From Amycolatopsis alba DSM 44262 (GTDB lineage: Bacteria > Actinomycetota > Actinomycetes > Mycobacteriales > Pseudonocardiaceae), in the NCBI RefSeq assembly GCF_000384215.1, contig NZ_KB913032.1, positions 62,001 through 126,000 on the forward strand: a stretch of DNA of 64,000 bases, read 5' to 3'. Below the pieces are notes generated by a model that worked only from the letters and a program-made list of their open reading frames with translations, was not told the origin of the DNA and did not search any database. The translations under genes and the position numbers were made by a program. Within the stretch, counting starts at the first letter, position 1. Every line of letters begins with the position of its first letter. Below are positions 1 to 8,152 of this stretch, piece after piece.

Positions 1-317
1 CGTTCTTCAGCTACCACCCGGACAAGCTGTCGATGGAGCGCACCGAGGACTCGGCGTTCGGCCCGGTGGACCGGATCGGCCAGCTCACCATGCGGAACCT
101 CGACATCGCCGACTCGCGCGCCAAGCTCGAGCAGTACGCCGGGCTCGGCATGGTCGGCGGAGGGCACCCGACGCTGATCGGCGCCGCGCAGGCCGCGTCG
201 ACCGGGCTGATCGGGGCGATGGACGCGGGCGGCGCGCAGGTGATCGCCTCACGCGGCAAGGCTTCGGGCGACGACGAGCTGCTCGACCACGCCGCGATCG
301 AATACGGCACGGACTGA
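1..317 (+). CDS. argG: Argininosuccinate synthase, C-terminal part (cut by window start)
   Basis: The last 104 residues of argininosuccinate synthase are visible. This cytoplasmic enzyme joins citrulline and aspartate using ATP in arginine synthesis. The stretch [17 protein letters not shown] and the preceding [11 protein letters not shown] match the C-terminal region of the E. coli-type (long) ArgG as I remember it ([17 protein letters not shown]), so this is the E. coli-like rather than the shorter B. subtilis-like form. The reading frame is open to the window edge, so the start lies upstream. The gene ends at a TGA and is followed by a strong hairpin shared with the converging gene. Confidence 0.93.
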   Translation, partial: FFSYHPDKLSMERTEDSAFGPVDRIGQLTMRNLDIADSRAKLEQYAGLGMVGGGHPTLIGAAQAASTGLIGAMDAGGAQVIASRGKASGDDELLDHAAIEYGTD

Positions 318-353
318 ATCAACACGGACCGACCCGAACAAGCGGGACGCGAA

Positions 354-401
354 AGCGCCGGGCGCGCGGCATCGAAGCCGTTCGCCCGGCGCTGTTCTTT
401 T
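354..401. terminator. Bidirectional hairpin terminator after argG
   Basis: An 11-bp perfect stem (AGCGCCGGGCG at 354-364 pairing with CGCCCGGCGCT at 383-393) is followed by a T-rich run (TGTTCTTTT). It lies between the converging stops of argG and the membrane-anchored protein gene, so it probably terminates argG and may serve both directions. Confidence 0.8.
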
Positions 402-413
402 CGGGTGACCGGG

Positions 414-1715
414 TCACTTGCCGCCGAGCTTCGACCGCCGCTCCGCGAGTTCGTCGACGAGCCGGGTGATCTCGACCTGCCCGATCGCTTCGGCCACCAC
501 GGAAACCGACGCGATGCTCTCGATCCGGTATTGGACCGGCACCCCGCCGGCGGCCCGTGACTGCGCCTCGGCGTCGGCTTTCTTCTCCGCTTCGACGGCT
601 GAGAAAACCCCACCGGCCTCGCTGTCGACGCAGCTGATCGAGCCCGCGCTGTTCAGCGACAGGGTCGCCGTGTTCCGGCAGCTGCCCGCCGCGCGGCCGC
701 CGATGGTCACGTTGGCGGTCATCGTGGCGTTGACCTGGCCGGTGACCTTCCCGCCGCTGTTCGCCGACGCGGAGTTGGACACGTTCGCGGTCACCGTGCA
801 GCCCGAGGCGCCGCACGCGACCGTGGCCGCGCCGTCCATGTCGAACCGCACCCCGGTGTCGACGGCGCCGGACAGCTTCCTGGTGTTCGACATCAGGTCT
901 TCGTAGACGGTGACGGTCTCTTCCGGTGACAAAGCGTCCACATCGGACTCGCCGAGCCCCGCGCCCGGAGGCATCGGCGGCCGTGAGCCCGCGTCGGGCA
1001 TCGTCGGCACCCTCGGCACGGACGGCATCCCGCCGGGCATCTTCACGGAGTAGCGGAGGAGCCGGTGCGGCGCCTCCTTCGAGACATACAGATCACCGAT
1101 CGGCGTGCTCGCCTTGAGCGCCGGGACGTCCCGGACGGACTCGTTCTGGTCGCCCTGGATCTTCTCCGCCCGCTCCAGGGCCTCGCGCAGGCGGGCGGCG
1201 AGTTTCTCCGGGGACTCGAACTGCTGCAGGACGGGCCCGAACAGCGCGTCCTCGCCGGTGATCCAGCGGTCCTTGAGGTCCCCGGTCCCGGACGAATCCG
1301 CTCGCGCCCCCGGCAGCATGCCGTCGGGCGCCTTGAAGTAGACCTTGCCGCCGACGACCAGGATCTCGATCTTCTTGCCCTGGAAGGACATCGTGCCGGA
1401 CGTCTCGCCGTACGCGGTGGTCTTGACGTCCGTGGTGATCATCCCGCCGACCGAGGAGGTGCTGTTCCGCACCGCCGGCGCCGAGGAAAGCCCGGCCAGC
1501 GCCTGTTCGAAGGGCTCACGGCCCGCGTTCGACGGCCAGAGCAGCCAGGTCGTCAGCCCGGCGAGGAGCACCACCACGAGTCCGGCGATACCGCCGAACA
1601 GCGGCCACCGGGATTTCCGGGCGGGCGGAGCCGGTACCGGTTGCGGGACCCAGCCCTGCGGCGGCGGCCACTGCGCGCCTCCGGGTGGGAATGCTTGCTC
1701 CACGTCGTCCTCCAT
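414..1715 (-). CDS. Membrane-anchored extracytoplasmic protein of unknown function
   Basis: A 433-aa protein with a short Pro/Trp-rich cytoplasmic N-terminus, one membrane segment at about residues 37-60 and a large exported domain. The segment around residues 65-230 (FEQALAGLSS, then VGGKVYFKAPDG) resembles the LppX/LprG-like fold of actinobacterial lipoproteins that bind lipids, but there is no lipobox, so anchoring is by the N-terminal helix. A second region at about 290-433 contains four Cys that could form disulfides. I prefer the ATG at 1715, which has AGGTGG eight bases upstream, over the GTG at 1727, which has none. The gene runs the same way as the response-regulator gene upstream of it. 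The function is not recognised. Confidence 0.7.
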   Translation of the reverse strand: MEDDVEQAFPPGGAQWPPPQGWVPQPVPAPPARKSRWPLFGGIAGLVVVLLAGLTTWLLWPSNAGREPFEQALAGLSSAPAVRNSTSSVGGMITTDVKTTAYGETSGTMSFQGKKIEILVVGGKVYFKAPDGMLPGARADSSGTGDLKDRWITGEDALFGPVLQQFESPEKLAARLREALERAEKIQGDQNESVRDVPALKASTPIGDLYVSKEAPHRLLRYSVKMPGGMPSVPRVPTMPDAGSRPPMPPGAGLGESDVDALSPEETVTVYEDLMSNTRKLSGAVDTGVRFDMDGAATVACGASGCTVTANVSNSASANSGGKVTGQVNATMTANVTIGGRAAGSCRNTATLSLNSAGSISCVDSEAGGVFSAVEAEKKADAEAQSRAAGGVPVQYRIESIASVSVVAEAIGQVEITRLVDELAERRSKLGGK

Positions 1716-1777
1716 AGCCGTAACCACCTGAGGCGCATCACGCTAGGGACGGATGATGAAAACTTGATGAAACGCGA

Positions 1778-2437
1778 TCAGGTGAAGCGGTAGGGCGCGG
1801 GAGCCGGGGCGCTCAGCGCGTACCGGACGGCTTCGGCGCGCGAATGGAAGCCCGCCTTCGCGAACAGGTTGTTGATGTGGGTCTTGACGGTGGCTTCGCT
1901 GATCACCAGCCGCGCGGCGATCTCCGGGTTCCGCAGCCCTTCGCCGATCAGGCCGAGGATCTCCTTCTCCCGCGAGGTGAACCCGAACCGGTCGCCCTCC
2001 TCCACCGCGCGCGACCGGCGCGACGCGAGGGTGAGAAGCCGCCGCTGGACCTCCGGGGCGAGGACGACCTGACCGTCCGCCGCGGTGCGCACGGCCTGCT
2101 CGATCTTCGCCCTGTCGGCTTCCTTCGTCAGGTAGCCGCTCGCGCCTGCTTCGAGCGCGGCGAGGATCGACTCGTCGTCGTCGAGGCTGGTCAGCACCAC
2201 CACCTGGACCTCGGGTGTCGCGGCCTTGATCCGGCCGGTCGCCTCGACGCCGTTCAGCACCGGCATGTGGAGGTCCATCAGCACGACGTCCGGGGTGTGC
2301 CGGGAGACCGCGGCGACGGCCTCCTCGCCATTGGTGGCCGTCGCGACGACGGTGATGCCGTCGGCGATGTCGAGCATCACCGCGAGGGCCTCCCGTATGG
2401 ACGCCTGATCGTCGACGACGACGAGCGACACGGTCAC
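1778..2437 (-). CDS. Response regulator, NarL/LuxR family
   Basis: A 219-aa two-component response regulator. The receiver domain occupies residues 1-120, with the acidic pair at D9/D10, the phosphoacceptor D55 (in MDLHMP), T83 and K105. A LuxR-type helix-turn-helix at about 150-212 begins with FTSREKEILGLIGEGL. I place the start at the GTG at 2437 because GGAGG lies seven bases upstream; the ATG at 2455 would translate that ribosome site and overlap the preceding gene by 4 bp. The family binds DNA after phosphorylation by a HisKA_3-type kinase. The kinase gene at 3110 is divergent from this cluster and is the obvious partner. The target is probably the membrane gene next to it or this cluster itself (inference). 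Confidence 0.9.
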   Translation of the reverse strand: MTVSLVVVDDQASIREALAVMLDIADGITVVATATNGEEAVAAVSRHTPDVVLMDLHMPVLNGVEATGRIKAATPEVQVVVLTSLDDDESILAALEAGASGYLTKEADRAKIEQAVRTAADGQVVLAPEVQRRLLTLASRRSRAVEEGDRFGFTSREKEILGLIGEGLRNPEIAARLVISEATVKTHINNLFAKAGFHSRAEAVRYALSAPAPAPYRFT

Positions 2438-2451
2438 CTGGGCACCTCCGG

Positions 2452-2991
2452 TCATCGGCGGGTCATCTTGGCCTGCAGATCGTCGAGGAACGGCGAGGTG
2501 GTGTGCGCCTTGCCGTCCTCACCCTTCTTCCAGACGATACGGCTGTCGCCGCGGACCGCCCTGGCGAGCACCACGACACCCTCGACGAGCATCCCGACGC
2601 CGATGGTCAGCATGACACTGTTCCCGCCGGAGGCGACCCCGGTGATGAGGCCCAGCAGCAGGTTCGCGCCGACCTTGGCGGCCACGTTCAGCGCCCACAG
2701 CACGATCGTGAACCAGGTGTAGCGCATGTGCGCGACGCCGTCCTGCTGGTAGATCCGGATGCTCACGCCCCGAAGGACTCCGAACAGGACACTCACCGCG
2801 AGCGTGGCCACCAGGAACCCCACCGCGGTCGCGGAGCGCACGCTTTCATCCACATTGGACAGCCCGATCACGGCCAGGATCGCGGGCAGCAGCAGCATCC
2901 GCTTGGCCTCGGCCACGTCCCCGGCCAGCCGCCGGATCAGGATGTATCCGACCGCAGCGACGATCAAGACGATTTGGACAGGCGTGCTCAT
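2452..2991 (-). CDS. Small integral membrane protein between response regulator and kinase
   Basis: A 179-aa protein with about four or five hydrophobic segments (for example VQIVLIVAAVGYILI, MLLLPAILAVIGL, FLVATLAVSVLFGVL and SVMLTIGVGMLVEGVVVLA). It ends in a charged tail with SPFLDDLQAKMTRR. The frame is open further upstream, but the ATG at 2991 has GAGGGG seven bases before it and avoids running into the kinase gene, so I take that start. It is transcribed with the response regulator, whose start lies 14 bp past its stop. A sensor-associated or response-target role is plausible from position alone. The family is not firmly recognised; the CcdC/DUF1453 type is one possibility. Confidence 0.7.
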   Translation of the reverse strand: MSTPVQIVLIVAAVGYILIRRLAGDVAEAKRMLLLPAILAVIGLSNVDESVRSATAVGFLVATLAVSVLFGVLRGVSIRIYQQDGVAHMRYTWFTIVLWALNVAAKVGANLLLGLITGVASGGNSVMLTIGVGMLVEGVVVLARAVRGDSRIVWKKGEDGKAHTTSPFLDDLQAKMTRR

Positions 2992-3077
2992 CGTTTCCCC
3001 TCGGGCCGGTTTTCGAAGACACTCCGACGTTATGGCGATGAACGCGGGCCGTCGTGCGGCGGCGGCCGTATCTTCGG

Positions 3078-3095
3078 GTGGAGAACCCTCTCCAC
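3078..3095. promoter_or_regulatory. Inverted repeat just upstream of kinase gene
   Basis: GTGGAGA and TCTCCAC form a perfect 7-bp inverted repeat separated by four bases. It sits 14 bp before the kinase ATG and in the divergent intergenic region shared with the response-regulator cluster. It could be an operator (the regulator's own site is a candidate) or a small mRNA hairpin in front of the ribosome site AGGAG at 3100-3104. Confidence 0.4.
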
Positions 3096-3109
3096 CCTCA
3101 GGAGCCCCG

Positions 3110-4261
3110 ATGACCGGAAACGCGGCGGTGCTCCGCCGCGAATGGGTCGCCGACAGGCTGATCCGGCCCGCCCTGATCACGGCGGCGATCGTCGTGACCG
3201 GGGTCGGGATCTCCACCCACCACGTCCACGTCCGCCCCCTGACCACGGTGCTCTTCGTCCTGGTCACGCTCTTCGCCTTGGCGTCGTTCCTGCCGTGGGA
3301 CCGGATCCCGCAGCGGACGCAGCTCCTGCTCGCCAGCGGATACGCGGTGTGCGCGGCCGTGCTCCTTCCGCTGGCCCCGCGGACCTTCGCGCCGATGTTC
3401 GCCTACCTCGCCGCCGCGGTCGCCGGGATCAAACTCGCCTCGCGCACCCTGGCGGTCGCGGTGGCCGTCCTCGACGCCGTCTGCTGTGCCGTGACGGTCG
3501 CGGTGGTCGGCGTGGTGACGCCGAACGCGGACGTGTGGCCGTGGTGGCTCGCGCTTTCGACGGGCCTGCCGGTGCTGCTCGGCATCGCGCGCCGCGACCG
3601 GCGGGACGCGCTCGTCAACGCCGAACGCGCCGCGGCCGAAGCCCGGCGCGCGGCCGCGTCCGAGTCGCGGGAGGCCGCGCTGCTGGAGCGGACACGGATC
3701 GCGCGGGAACTGCACGACGTCCTCGGGCATTCGCTGACCGGGATCGCCCTGCAGCTCGACATGGCCGACGCCCTCGGCACGAAAGGCCGGGACGCGGAAG
3801 CGAGCGACGCCGTGCGCCGTGCCCGGTCGCTGGCGGTGGACGGCATCGGGCGGATGCGGCAGGCGGTGCACGAACTGCGCGAGGACGCCGTGCCGCTGGA
3901 GGAGACCTTGGCCGCGTTGTGCGCGAGCGAGACGGTGGCCTTCGAGGTCGAAGGCTCCGCCGGCCCGCTCGGCGGCGGTGTCGCGCACACCCTCGTCCGC
4001 GCGGCGCAGGAAGCGCTGACGAACGCGGCCAAATACGCCCCCGGCACCGGGCGCGCGGTGAAACTCGGGTTCGCGCCGGAAACGGTCACGCTCGTCGTCA
4101 CGAACGGACCCGCCGAGAAGCGTCCGGTGCCGGACTCCGGCGGCGGGATGGGGCTGGTCGGGATGCGGGAACGGGCCGCGGCGCTGGGCGGGTCCGCGCA
4201 GGCGGGCCCGGCTCCGGATGGCGGCTGGACGGTCGAGGTCCGGCTGCCGCGCGAGGAGTGA
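3110..4261 (+). CDS. Sensor histidine kinase, DesK/NarX-like (HisKA_3)
   Basis: A 383-aa membrane sensor kinase. Residues 18-160 hold five or six hydrophobic segments with little extracytoplasmic sequence, suggesting sensing within or near the membrane. A short coiled linker (about 163-190) leads to the dimerisation/phosphoacceptor helix with H202 in the motif RELHDVLGHSLTG. The ATP-binding domain follows (QEALTNAAKYAPG, GGGMGLVGMRERAAALGG). The start ATG has AGGAG five bases upstream. It is divergent from the response regulator at 1778-2437 and, as usual for this family, probably phosphorylates it. The gene ends in a GC-rich hairpin that also faces the next, converging gene. Confidence 0.92.
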   Translation: MTGNAAVLRREWVADRLIRPALITAAIVVTGVGISTHHVHVRPLTTVLFVLVTLFALASFLPWDRIPQRTQLLLASGYAVCAAVLLPLAPRTFAPMFAYLAAAVAGIKLASRTLAVAVAVLDAVCCAVTVAVVGVVTPNADVWPWWLALSTGLPVLLGIARRDRRDALVNAERAAAEARRAAASESREAALLERTRIARELHDVLGHSLTGIALQLDMADALGTKGRDAEASDAVRRARSLAVDGIGRMRQAVHELREDAVPLEETLAALCASETVAFEVEGSAGPLGGGVAHTLVRAAQEALTNAAKYAPGTGRAVKLGFAPETVTLVVTNGPAEKRPVPDSGGGMGLVGMRERAAALGGSAQAGPAPDGGWTVEVRLPREE

Positions 4262-4263
4262 GC

Positions 4264-4294
4264 CCCCGGCCGCGCCGGGCGGACGCGGCCGGGG
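4264..4294. terminator. GC-rich hairpin between converging genes
   Basis: CCCCGGCCGCG (4264-4274) pairs perfectly with CGCGGCCGGGG (4284-4294) around a 9-base loop. It starts 3 bp after the kinase stop and ends 7 bp before the stop of the converging dehydrogenase gene. A short T-containing run (AGCTTTGT) follows on the plus strand. Confidence 0.7.
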
Positions 4295-4301
4295 AGCTTT
4301 G

Positions 4302-5486
4302 TCAGCCCTTGCGCGAGAACGAGATCCGGTGCAGCCCGCCGGGCCGCTCGTCCGCCAGGTACAGCTCGCCGTTCTGATCGGTGCCGAACGTGGTGGCGTC
4401 GAGCGGGAACTCCCCGATCCGGGCGCTTTCGTAGCTGCCGTCGGTCTTCTTGCGGACGGCCCAGGCCGTTCCCTGGCAGAAGTCGGTGGCGAGGTAGGTC
4501 CCGCCCATCAGCGACGCGTACTTCTTGCCGCGGTAGACGTGCCCGCCGATCACCGCGCAGCCCTCCGCGCCGGAAATGTAGTGGAAGACCGGCTCGGTGT
4601 AGGTCACGCCGTCCTTGCACCGCGTCTGGTCGAACACGACCGGGCCCTCCTTGCAGGACCAGCCGAAGTTCGCGCCGCCCTTGCCCTTGGCGAGATGGTC
4701 GACCTCCTCGAACCGGCCCTGGCCGACGTCGCCGATCCACAGCGAGCCGTCGGCCGGGTCGAAGGAGAACCGCCACGGGTTGCGCAGCCCGTACGACCAG
4801 ATCTCCGCCCGCGCGCCCGCGACGCCGACGAACGGGTTGCCCGCCGGGACGCAGTACTTCAACGGGCGGCACGCGCGGTTGACGTCGACGCGCAGGATCT
4901 TGCCGAGCAGCGTGTCCAGCCGCTGCCCGCTGGCCAGCGGATCGCCCCCGCCGCCACCGTCGCCGATCCCCCAGTACAGGTAGCCGTCCGGGCCGAACGC
5001 CAGCTGGCCGCCGTTGTGGTTGGGGAACTCCGCATGCGGCTGGGTGATCAGCTCGGTGAGCTCGCCGGTGTCCAGCCGGACCCGCGACAGCGTCACCGCG
5101 CTGTCGGATTTGCGGGTGTAGGCGACGTAAACCCGCTTGTCCTTGGCGATCGCCAGCCCGAGCAGCCCGCGTTCGACGTCCGCGCCGTTCACCTTGTCGC
5201 TGATGTCCAGGACCGGTTTGGCGGCGAGCCCGGTCCTGGGATGGTAGGCCCGGACGACGCCTCTCTTCTCGACGACGAGGATCCGGCCGCTCCCGTCGTT
5301 GAGCGCCGTGATCGCGGTGGGGTTGACCAGCCCGGACGCGACCTGGGTCGCCGTGGCGGTCAGCTCGCCGAGCGGAACACCCTGTGCTTCCCGAGGTTCC
5401 GCACTGCTCGCGGCCGGGAGCAGTGCTCCGGCCATGGCGAGCCCGGCCACCAGGGACAACCCCCGGCGGAAGTGCCGTCGCGTCAT
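4302..5486 (-). CDS. Exported PQQ-type glucose/sorbosone dehydrogenase-like protein
   Basis: A 394-aa secreted protein of the soluble aldose sugar dehydrogenase family, a six-bladed beta-propeller that classically oxidises sugars with PQQ and calcium. Recognisable parts are AITALNDGSGRILVVEKRG near the start, then ERGLLGLAIAKDKRVYVAYT, NHNGGQLAFGPDGYLYWGIG, GLRNPWRFSFDP and IGDVGQGRFEEV. The N-terminus TRRHFRRGLSLVAG followed by Ala/Leu and ASSAEP fits a Tat signal peptide, implying export in folded form. I chose the ATG at 5486, with GGAG five bases upstream. Four to six Cys in the blades could form disulfides. The substrate cannot be told from sequence, and whether PQQ binding is kept was not checked. 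The upstream region carries a DasR-like site. Confidence 0.85.
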   Translation of the reverse strand: MTRRHFRRGLSLVAGLAMAGALLPAASSAEPREAQGVPLGELTATATQVASGLVNPTAITALNDGSGRILVVEKRGVVRAYHPRTGLAAKPVLDISDKVNGADVERGLLGLAIAKDKRVYVAYTRKSDSAVTLSRVRLDTGELTELITQPHAEFPNHNGGQLAFGPDGYLYWGIGDGGGGGDPLASGQRLDTLLGKILRVDVNRACRPLKYCVPAGNPFVGVAGARAEIWSYGLRNPWRFSFDPADGSLWIGDVGQGRFEEVDHLAKGKGGANFGWSCKEGPVVFDQTRCKDGVTYTEPVFHYISGAEGCAVIGGHVYRGKKYASLMGGTYLATDFCQGTAWAVRKKTDGSYESARIGEFPLDATTFGTDQNGELYLADERPGGLHRISFSRKG

Positions 5487-5502
5487 GGGGACTCCAATCA
5501 CC

Positions 5503-5541
5503 GTTGAATGGTCTGGTCCAATTCAGCTGGCCCAATTCAAC
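5503..5541. promoter_or_regulatory. DasR/GntR-like operator and inverted repeat upstream of the dehydrogenase
   Basis: On the minus strand the segment ATTGGACCAGACCATT matches the DasR-type consensus (ACTGGTCTAGACCACT) at 12 of 16 positions by my count. It lies just upstream of the dehydrogenase start. GTTGAAT (5503-5509) and ATTCAAC (5535-5541) flank it as an outer inverted repeat. DasR is the N-acetylglucosamine-responsive GntR regulator of actinomycetes. A related GntR protein could bind instead. Confidence 0.4.
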
Positions 5542-5722
5542 AGTGGGCGGAGCAGTGGCGGTACCTCCATCCGCGAGCTTTTTGTCGGTTTCTTTCCGTC
5601 GGGATCCCGTTCACTACCCGCCCAAGATCATTCTCCTGGCGTTCACTCTTCTTTCGGGGCATTTCGGACATGGGCCATACCCCGGAGTAGCCGCATGTAT
5701 GACCTCTGTATGCTCCGCTCTC

Positions 5723-5785
5723 GCTCGATGGGATTACTGATCCCCCATCCGGGCGAGCCGTTGCGGTCGGGGCCCGTGGTCGCAA
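5723..5785 (+). promoter_or_regulatory. Structured 5' leader: two successive hairpins before the surface-protein gene
   Basis: In the 340-bp space between 5486 and 5827 there is no credible gene. It holds the operator described separately and two hairpins. The first (5723-5758) has an outer stem GCTC/GAGC and an inner stem GATGGGAT / ATC..CCATC. The second is TTGCG (5761-5765) pairing with CGCAA (5781-5785). Both precede the surface-protein start by 40-100 bp, so they would lie in its mRNA leader if transcription begins before 5720. I could not match them to a riboswitch class. Confidence 0.35.
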
Positions 5786-5826
5786 GCGGCACTGGGATTC
5801 GTGGTCCGTATTCGGATGGGAGACAC

Positions 5827-6984
5827 ATGCACGGCAGGTCAGTTCTGGTTCGCGGCGGGATCGCGGTCGCCACCGCGGCCGTCGCGCTGACGATGGCCGC
5901 TCCGGCCGCCCTCGCCGAGGACGGCGCGGCGCGGGGCCGGGTCGTCGACAGCGCCGGCGCCAGGGGCTACAGCGTCAACTTCGGGGACCCCAAGCACTAC
6001 GTCCCGGAGCTGTTCGAGCTGAAGCTCTCCGACGGCAGCAAGCTCAAGATGTACTGCGTCCAGATCGAAGTCAACATGCGCACCGACCAGGACATGATCG
6101 AGCGCCCGTGGAACAAGTACCCGGACGCCTCGTCGCCGTTCAACAAGAACAACGCGAAGATCAACTGGGTGCTGCACCACGGCTACCCGGCGGTCGGCGT
6201 GAAGGCCATCGAAAGCACGCTCGGCAAGAGCGGGGTCAAGTTCAACGAGGGCCTGTCTGTCGGTGAGGCCGTCACCGCGACCCAGGCTGCCGTCTGGCAC
6301 TTCAGTGACGACAAGGACTTCGACCGCGAGAAGCCGCTGATGGACGGGAACGCTGCGGCGTCGGCAGACGTGCTGGCCCTCTACGACTACCTCGTCGGCA
6401 AGGAGAACGTCGGCATCAGCGCGCAGCCGAAGCCGACCCTCGACATCGGCCCGGCCAAGGCCTCCGGTGCGACCGGCAGCAAGATCGGCCCGTTCAGCGT
6501 GGCCACCACCGGTGACATCACCGAGCTGACCAGCAAGCTGCCCGAGGGCGTCAAGGTCGTCGACGCCGACGGCAAGGAGATCAAGGCCTCCGCCATCAAG
6601 GACGGCACCAAGGTCTTCGTCGACGTTCCCAAGGACACCAAGGACGGCGAGGGCTCGTTCTCGCTGAAGGTGAGCGGCCACCTCGACACCGGCCGCCTGT
6701 TCGTGGGCGAGAACTACGCCAAGGTCCCCGCCCAGTCGCTGATCGTCGCGGACTCCGAGAAGACCTCGGTCGCCGCGAACGCGACCGCGACCTGGAAGCA
6801 GGGCGGCGCGCCCGCCACCGACACCCCGGCCCCCACCACGCCCGGTGGCGCCGAGTCGGGCGGCGGCAACGAGCTGGCCAACACCGGTGCTTCCGCCACC
6901 ATGCCGCTGGTCATCGGCGGCGCGCTCCTCGGCGCGGGTGTGCTCATGGTGCTGCTGGTGCGTCGTCGCCGTAGCGAGGCGTAA
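5827..6984 (+). CDS. Thioester-domain (TQXA) surface protein with LANTG sortase signal
   Basis: A 385-aa cell-wall protein. A signal peptide (residues 1-30, ending AALA) is followed by a thioester domain: C77 in MYCVQIE and Q153 in TATQAAVWHF would form the internal Cys-Gln thioester that lets these adhesins bind targets covalently. Residues 205-330 look like an Ig-like beta domain. A Pro/Thr-rich wall spanner leads to LANTG at 350-354, a membrane helix and an RRRR tail. LAXTG is the motif used by actinobacterial class E sortases. The start has GGGAG five bases upstream. No sortase gene lies in the window. It ends with a textbook terminator, so it is transcribed alone. Confidence 0.92.
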   Translation: MHGRSVLVRGGIAVATAAVALTMAAPAALAEDGAARGRVVDSAGARGYSVNFGDPKHYVPELFELKLSDGSKLKMYCVQIEVNMRTDQDMIERPWNKYPDASSPFNKNNAKINWVLHHGYPAVGVKAIESTLGKSGVKFNEGLSVGEAVTATQAAVWHFSDDKDFDREKPLMDGNAAASADVLALYDYLVGKENVGISAQPKPTLDIGPAKASGATGSKIGPFSVATTGDITELTSKLPEGVKVVDADGKEIKASAIKDGTKVFVDVPKDTKDGEGSFSLKVSGHLDTGRLFVGENYAKVPAQSLIVADSEKTSVAANATATWKQGGAPATDTPAPTTPGGAESGGGNELANTGASATMPLVIGGALLGAGVLMVLLVRRRRSEA

Positions 6985-7000
6985 GAAAGAACCGAACGCG

Positions 7001-7038
7001 AAGCGGGGCCGGTCCTTTGTGGACCGGCCCCGCTTTTT
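7001..7038 (+). terminator. Rho-independent terminator of the surface-protein gene
   Basis: A 15-bp perfect stem (AAGCGGGGCCGGTCC at 7001-7015 with GGACCGGCCCCGCTT at 7021-7035), a 5-base loop TTTGT and a following T run. It starts 17 bp after the surface-protein stop codon. Confidence 0.92.
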
Positions 7039-7102
7039 CGTTGTGGGGGTGTCGGCCGGGTGGTCCGCTGCCGCCCTCCGGCCACGTGGCCTCGCCGGAA
7101 GC

Positions 7103-7260
7103 GTTGCGAAAGCCACTTTCGCAACCTTCACCGTTGCGAAAGTGGCTTTCACAGCACCGGCTCCCGGCTCGCACCTGTCCACACCGGGCTCCGGCAGCAC
7201 CCAGTGTCGCGAAAGCCACTTTCGGGACGTCAGGTGTCTCGAAAGTGGCTTTCGCGACAC
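7103..7260. repeat. Family A palindromic repeats (two units)
   Basis: The 316-bp space between the terminator and the AraC gene contains no gene. It holds two composite palindromes built from the module GCGAAAGCCACTTTCGC. Unit 1 (7103-7150) has the module and its reverse complement side by side, the second copy losing its last bases. Unit 2 (7204-7260) is a perfect 21-bp inverted repeat around a 15-base centre, extending the module with GTGT/ACAC. The same family recurs at 55145-55389. Each module is itself a hairpin and each pair forms a larger one. Confidence 0.85.
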
Positions 7261-7354
7261 CCGAAACCGGCGGACACGCGAGTGGGCGAGCCACCACGTT
7301 CGCCTTGCCTCTCAAGAGAACCCGAATCGCCACTCGCATCCTGGCTTCCCAGGC

Positions 7355-8098
7355 TCACCGGGCGAAGTGCGTGCCGGGGGTGTGCCCGAAGGCGCGGCGG
7401 AAGACGTCGATGAACGCGCTGGTGGACGCCCAGCCGCAGGCGTGCGCCACCGCGGTCACCGGAGTGTTCTCGGCCAGGAGGGTCAGGGCGCGGTAGAGCC
7501 GCAGCTGGGTCCGCCACTGCGGGAACGTCATGCCGAGGTCGGCTTTGAAGAGCCGCGTCAGCGTGCGCTCGCTCGCCCCGACCCGCGCGCCGAGTGCGGC
7601 CAGTGTCCGATTGTCGGCCGGATCGGTGCTCAGGATCTCGCACAGGGCGCGCAGCCGCGGATCATCCGGCGTCGGCAGGTGCAGGGGTTGCTGCGGCGAG
7701 GCGCGCAGCTGGTCGAGCAGGACCGCGCGCAGCCGACGGCGCTCCGGGCTGTCGTCGTGCGGCGGATCGGTGTACGCACGGATCAGTTCGCGCAGGAGCG
7801 GGCCGACAGCCAGGACGCTCGGTTCGCTCAGCCGCAACGGGTTCTCGGTGGCAGGCAGGCCGACCAGCCGGAGTTCGAGGTCGCCGTGCGCCTGATGAGC
7901 GTGCACGGTCCCCGCGGGCACCCAGATGGCCCTGGTGGCGGGCGCGACCCAGGAACCCTTGTCGGTGGTGATGGCCAGGACACCGCGAGCCGCGTAGACG
8001 ACCTGGTGATCGTCGTGGCGGTGCGCGTCGATCGTCGTGCCGGACGCCAGTGACTGGATCTGCGTCGGCGCTTCGGGCAGGTGGCGGATTTCCGTCAT
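7355..8098 (-). CDS. AraC-family regulator with N-terminal cupin
   Basis: A 247-aa transcription regulator. Residues 10-90 form a cupin-type sensor (HRHDDHQVVYAARGVLAI, then WVPAGTVHAHQ). The C-terminal 100 residues hold two helix-turn-helix motifs typical of AraC/XylS proteins (TLAALGARVGASERTLTRLF and VTAVAHACGWASTSAFIDVFRRAFG). It is divergent from the MFS transporter at 8153 with only 54 bp between starts, so it most likely controls that exporter, and the ligand probably relates to the transported compound. No strong ribosome site precedes the ATG at 8098. Confidence 0.9.
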   Translation of the reverse strand: MTEIRHLPEAPTQIQSLASGTTIDAHRHDDHQVVYAARGVLAITTDKGSWVAPATRAIWVPAGTVHAHQAHGDLELRLVGLPATENPLRLSEPSVLAVGPLLRELIRAYTDPPHDDSPERRRLRAVLLDQLRASPQQPLHLPTPDDPRLRALCEILSTDPADNRTLAALGARVGASERTLTRLFKADLGMTFPQWRTQLRLYRALTLLAENTPVTAVAHACGWASTSAFIDVFRRAFGHTPGTHFAR

Positions 8099-8152
8099 TG
8101 TTTGTCATTTTATCGGAAGCACGACACCGCGGCCCGCGGCGAGCATGGCGGG

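Noticed and set aside
5299..5826. Extended N-terminus of the LANTG surface protein
   Set aside because: The extra open sequence lacks a ribosome site and would bury the signal peptide at residue 177; the ATG at 5827 has both.
7103..7260. Family A palindromes as an insertion-sequence end pair
   Set aside because: No transposase gene lies between or near the copies and no target-site duplication could be seen.
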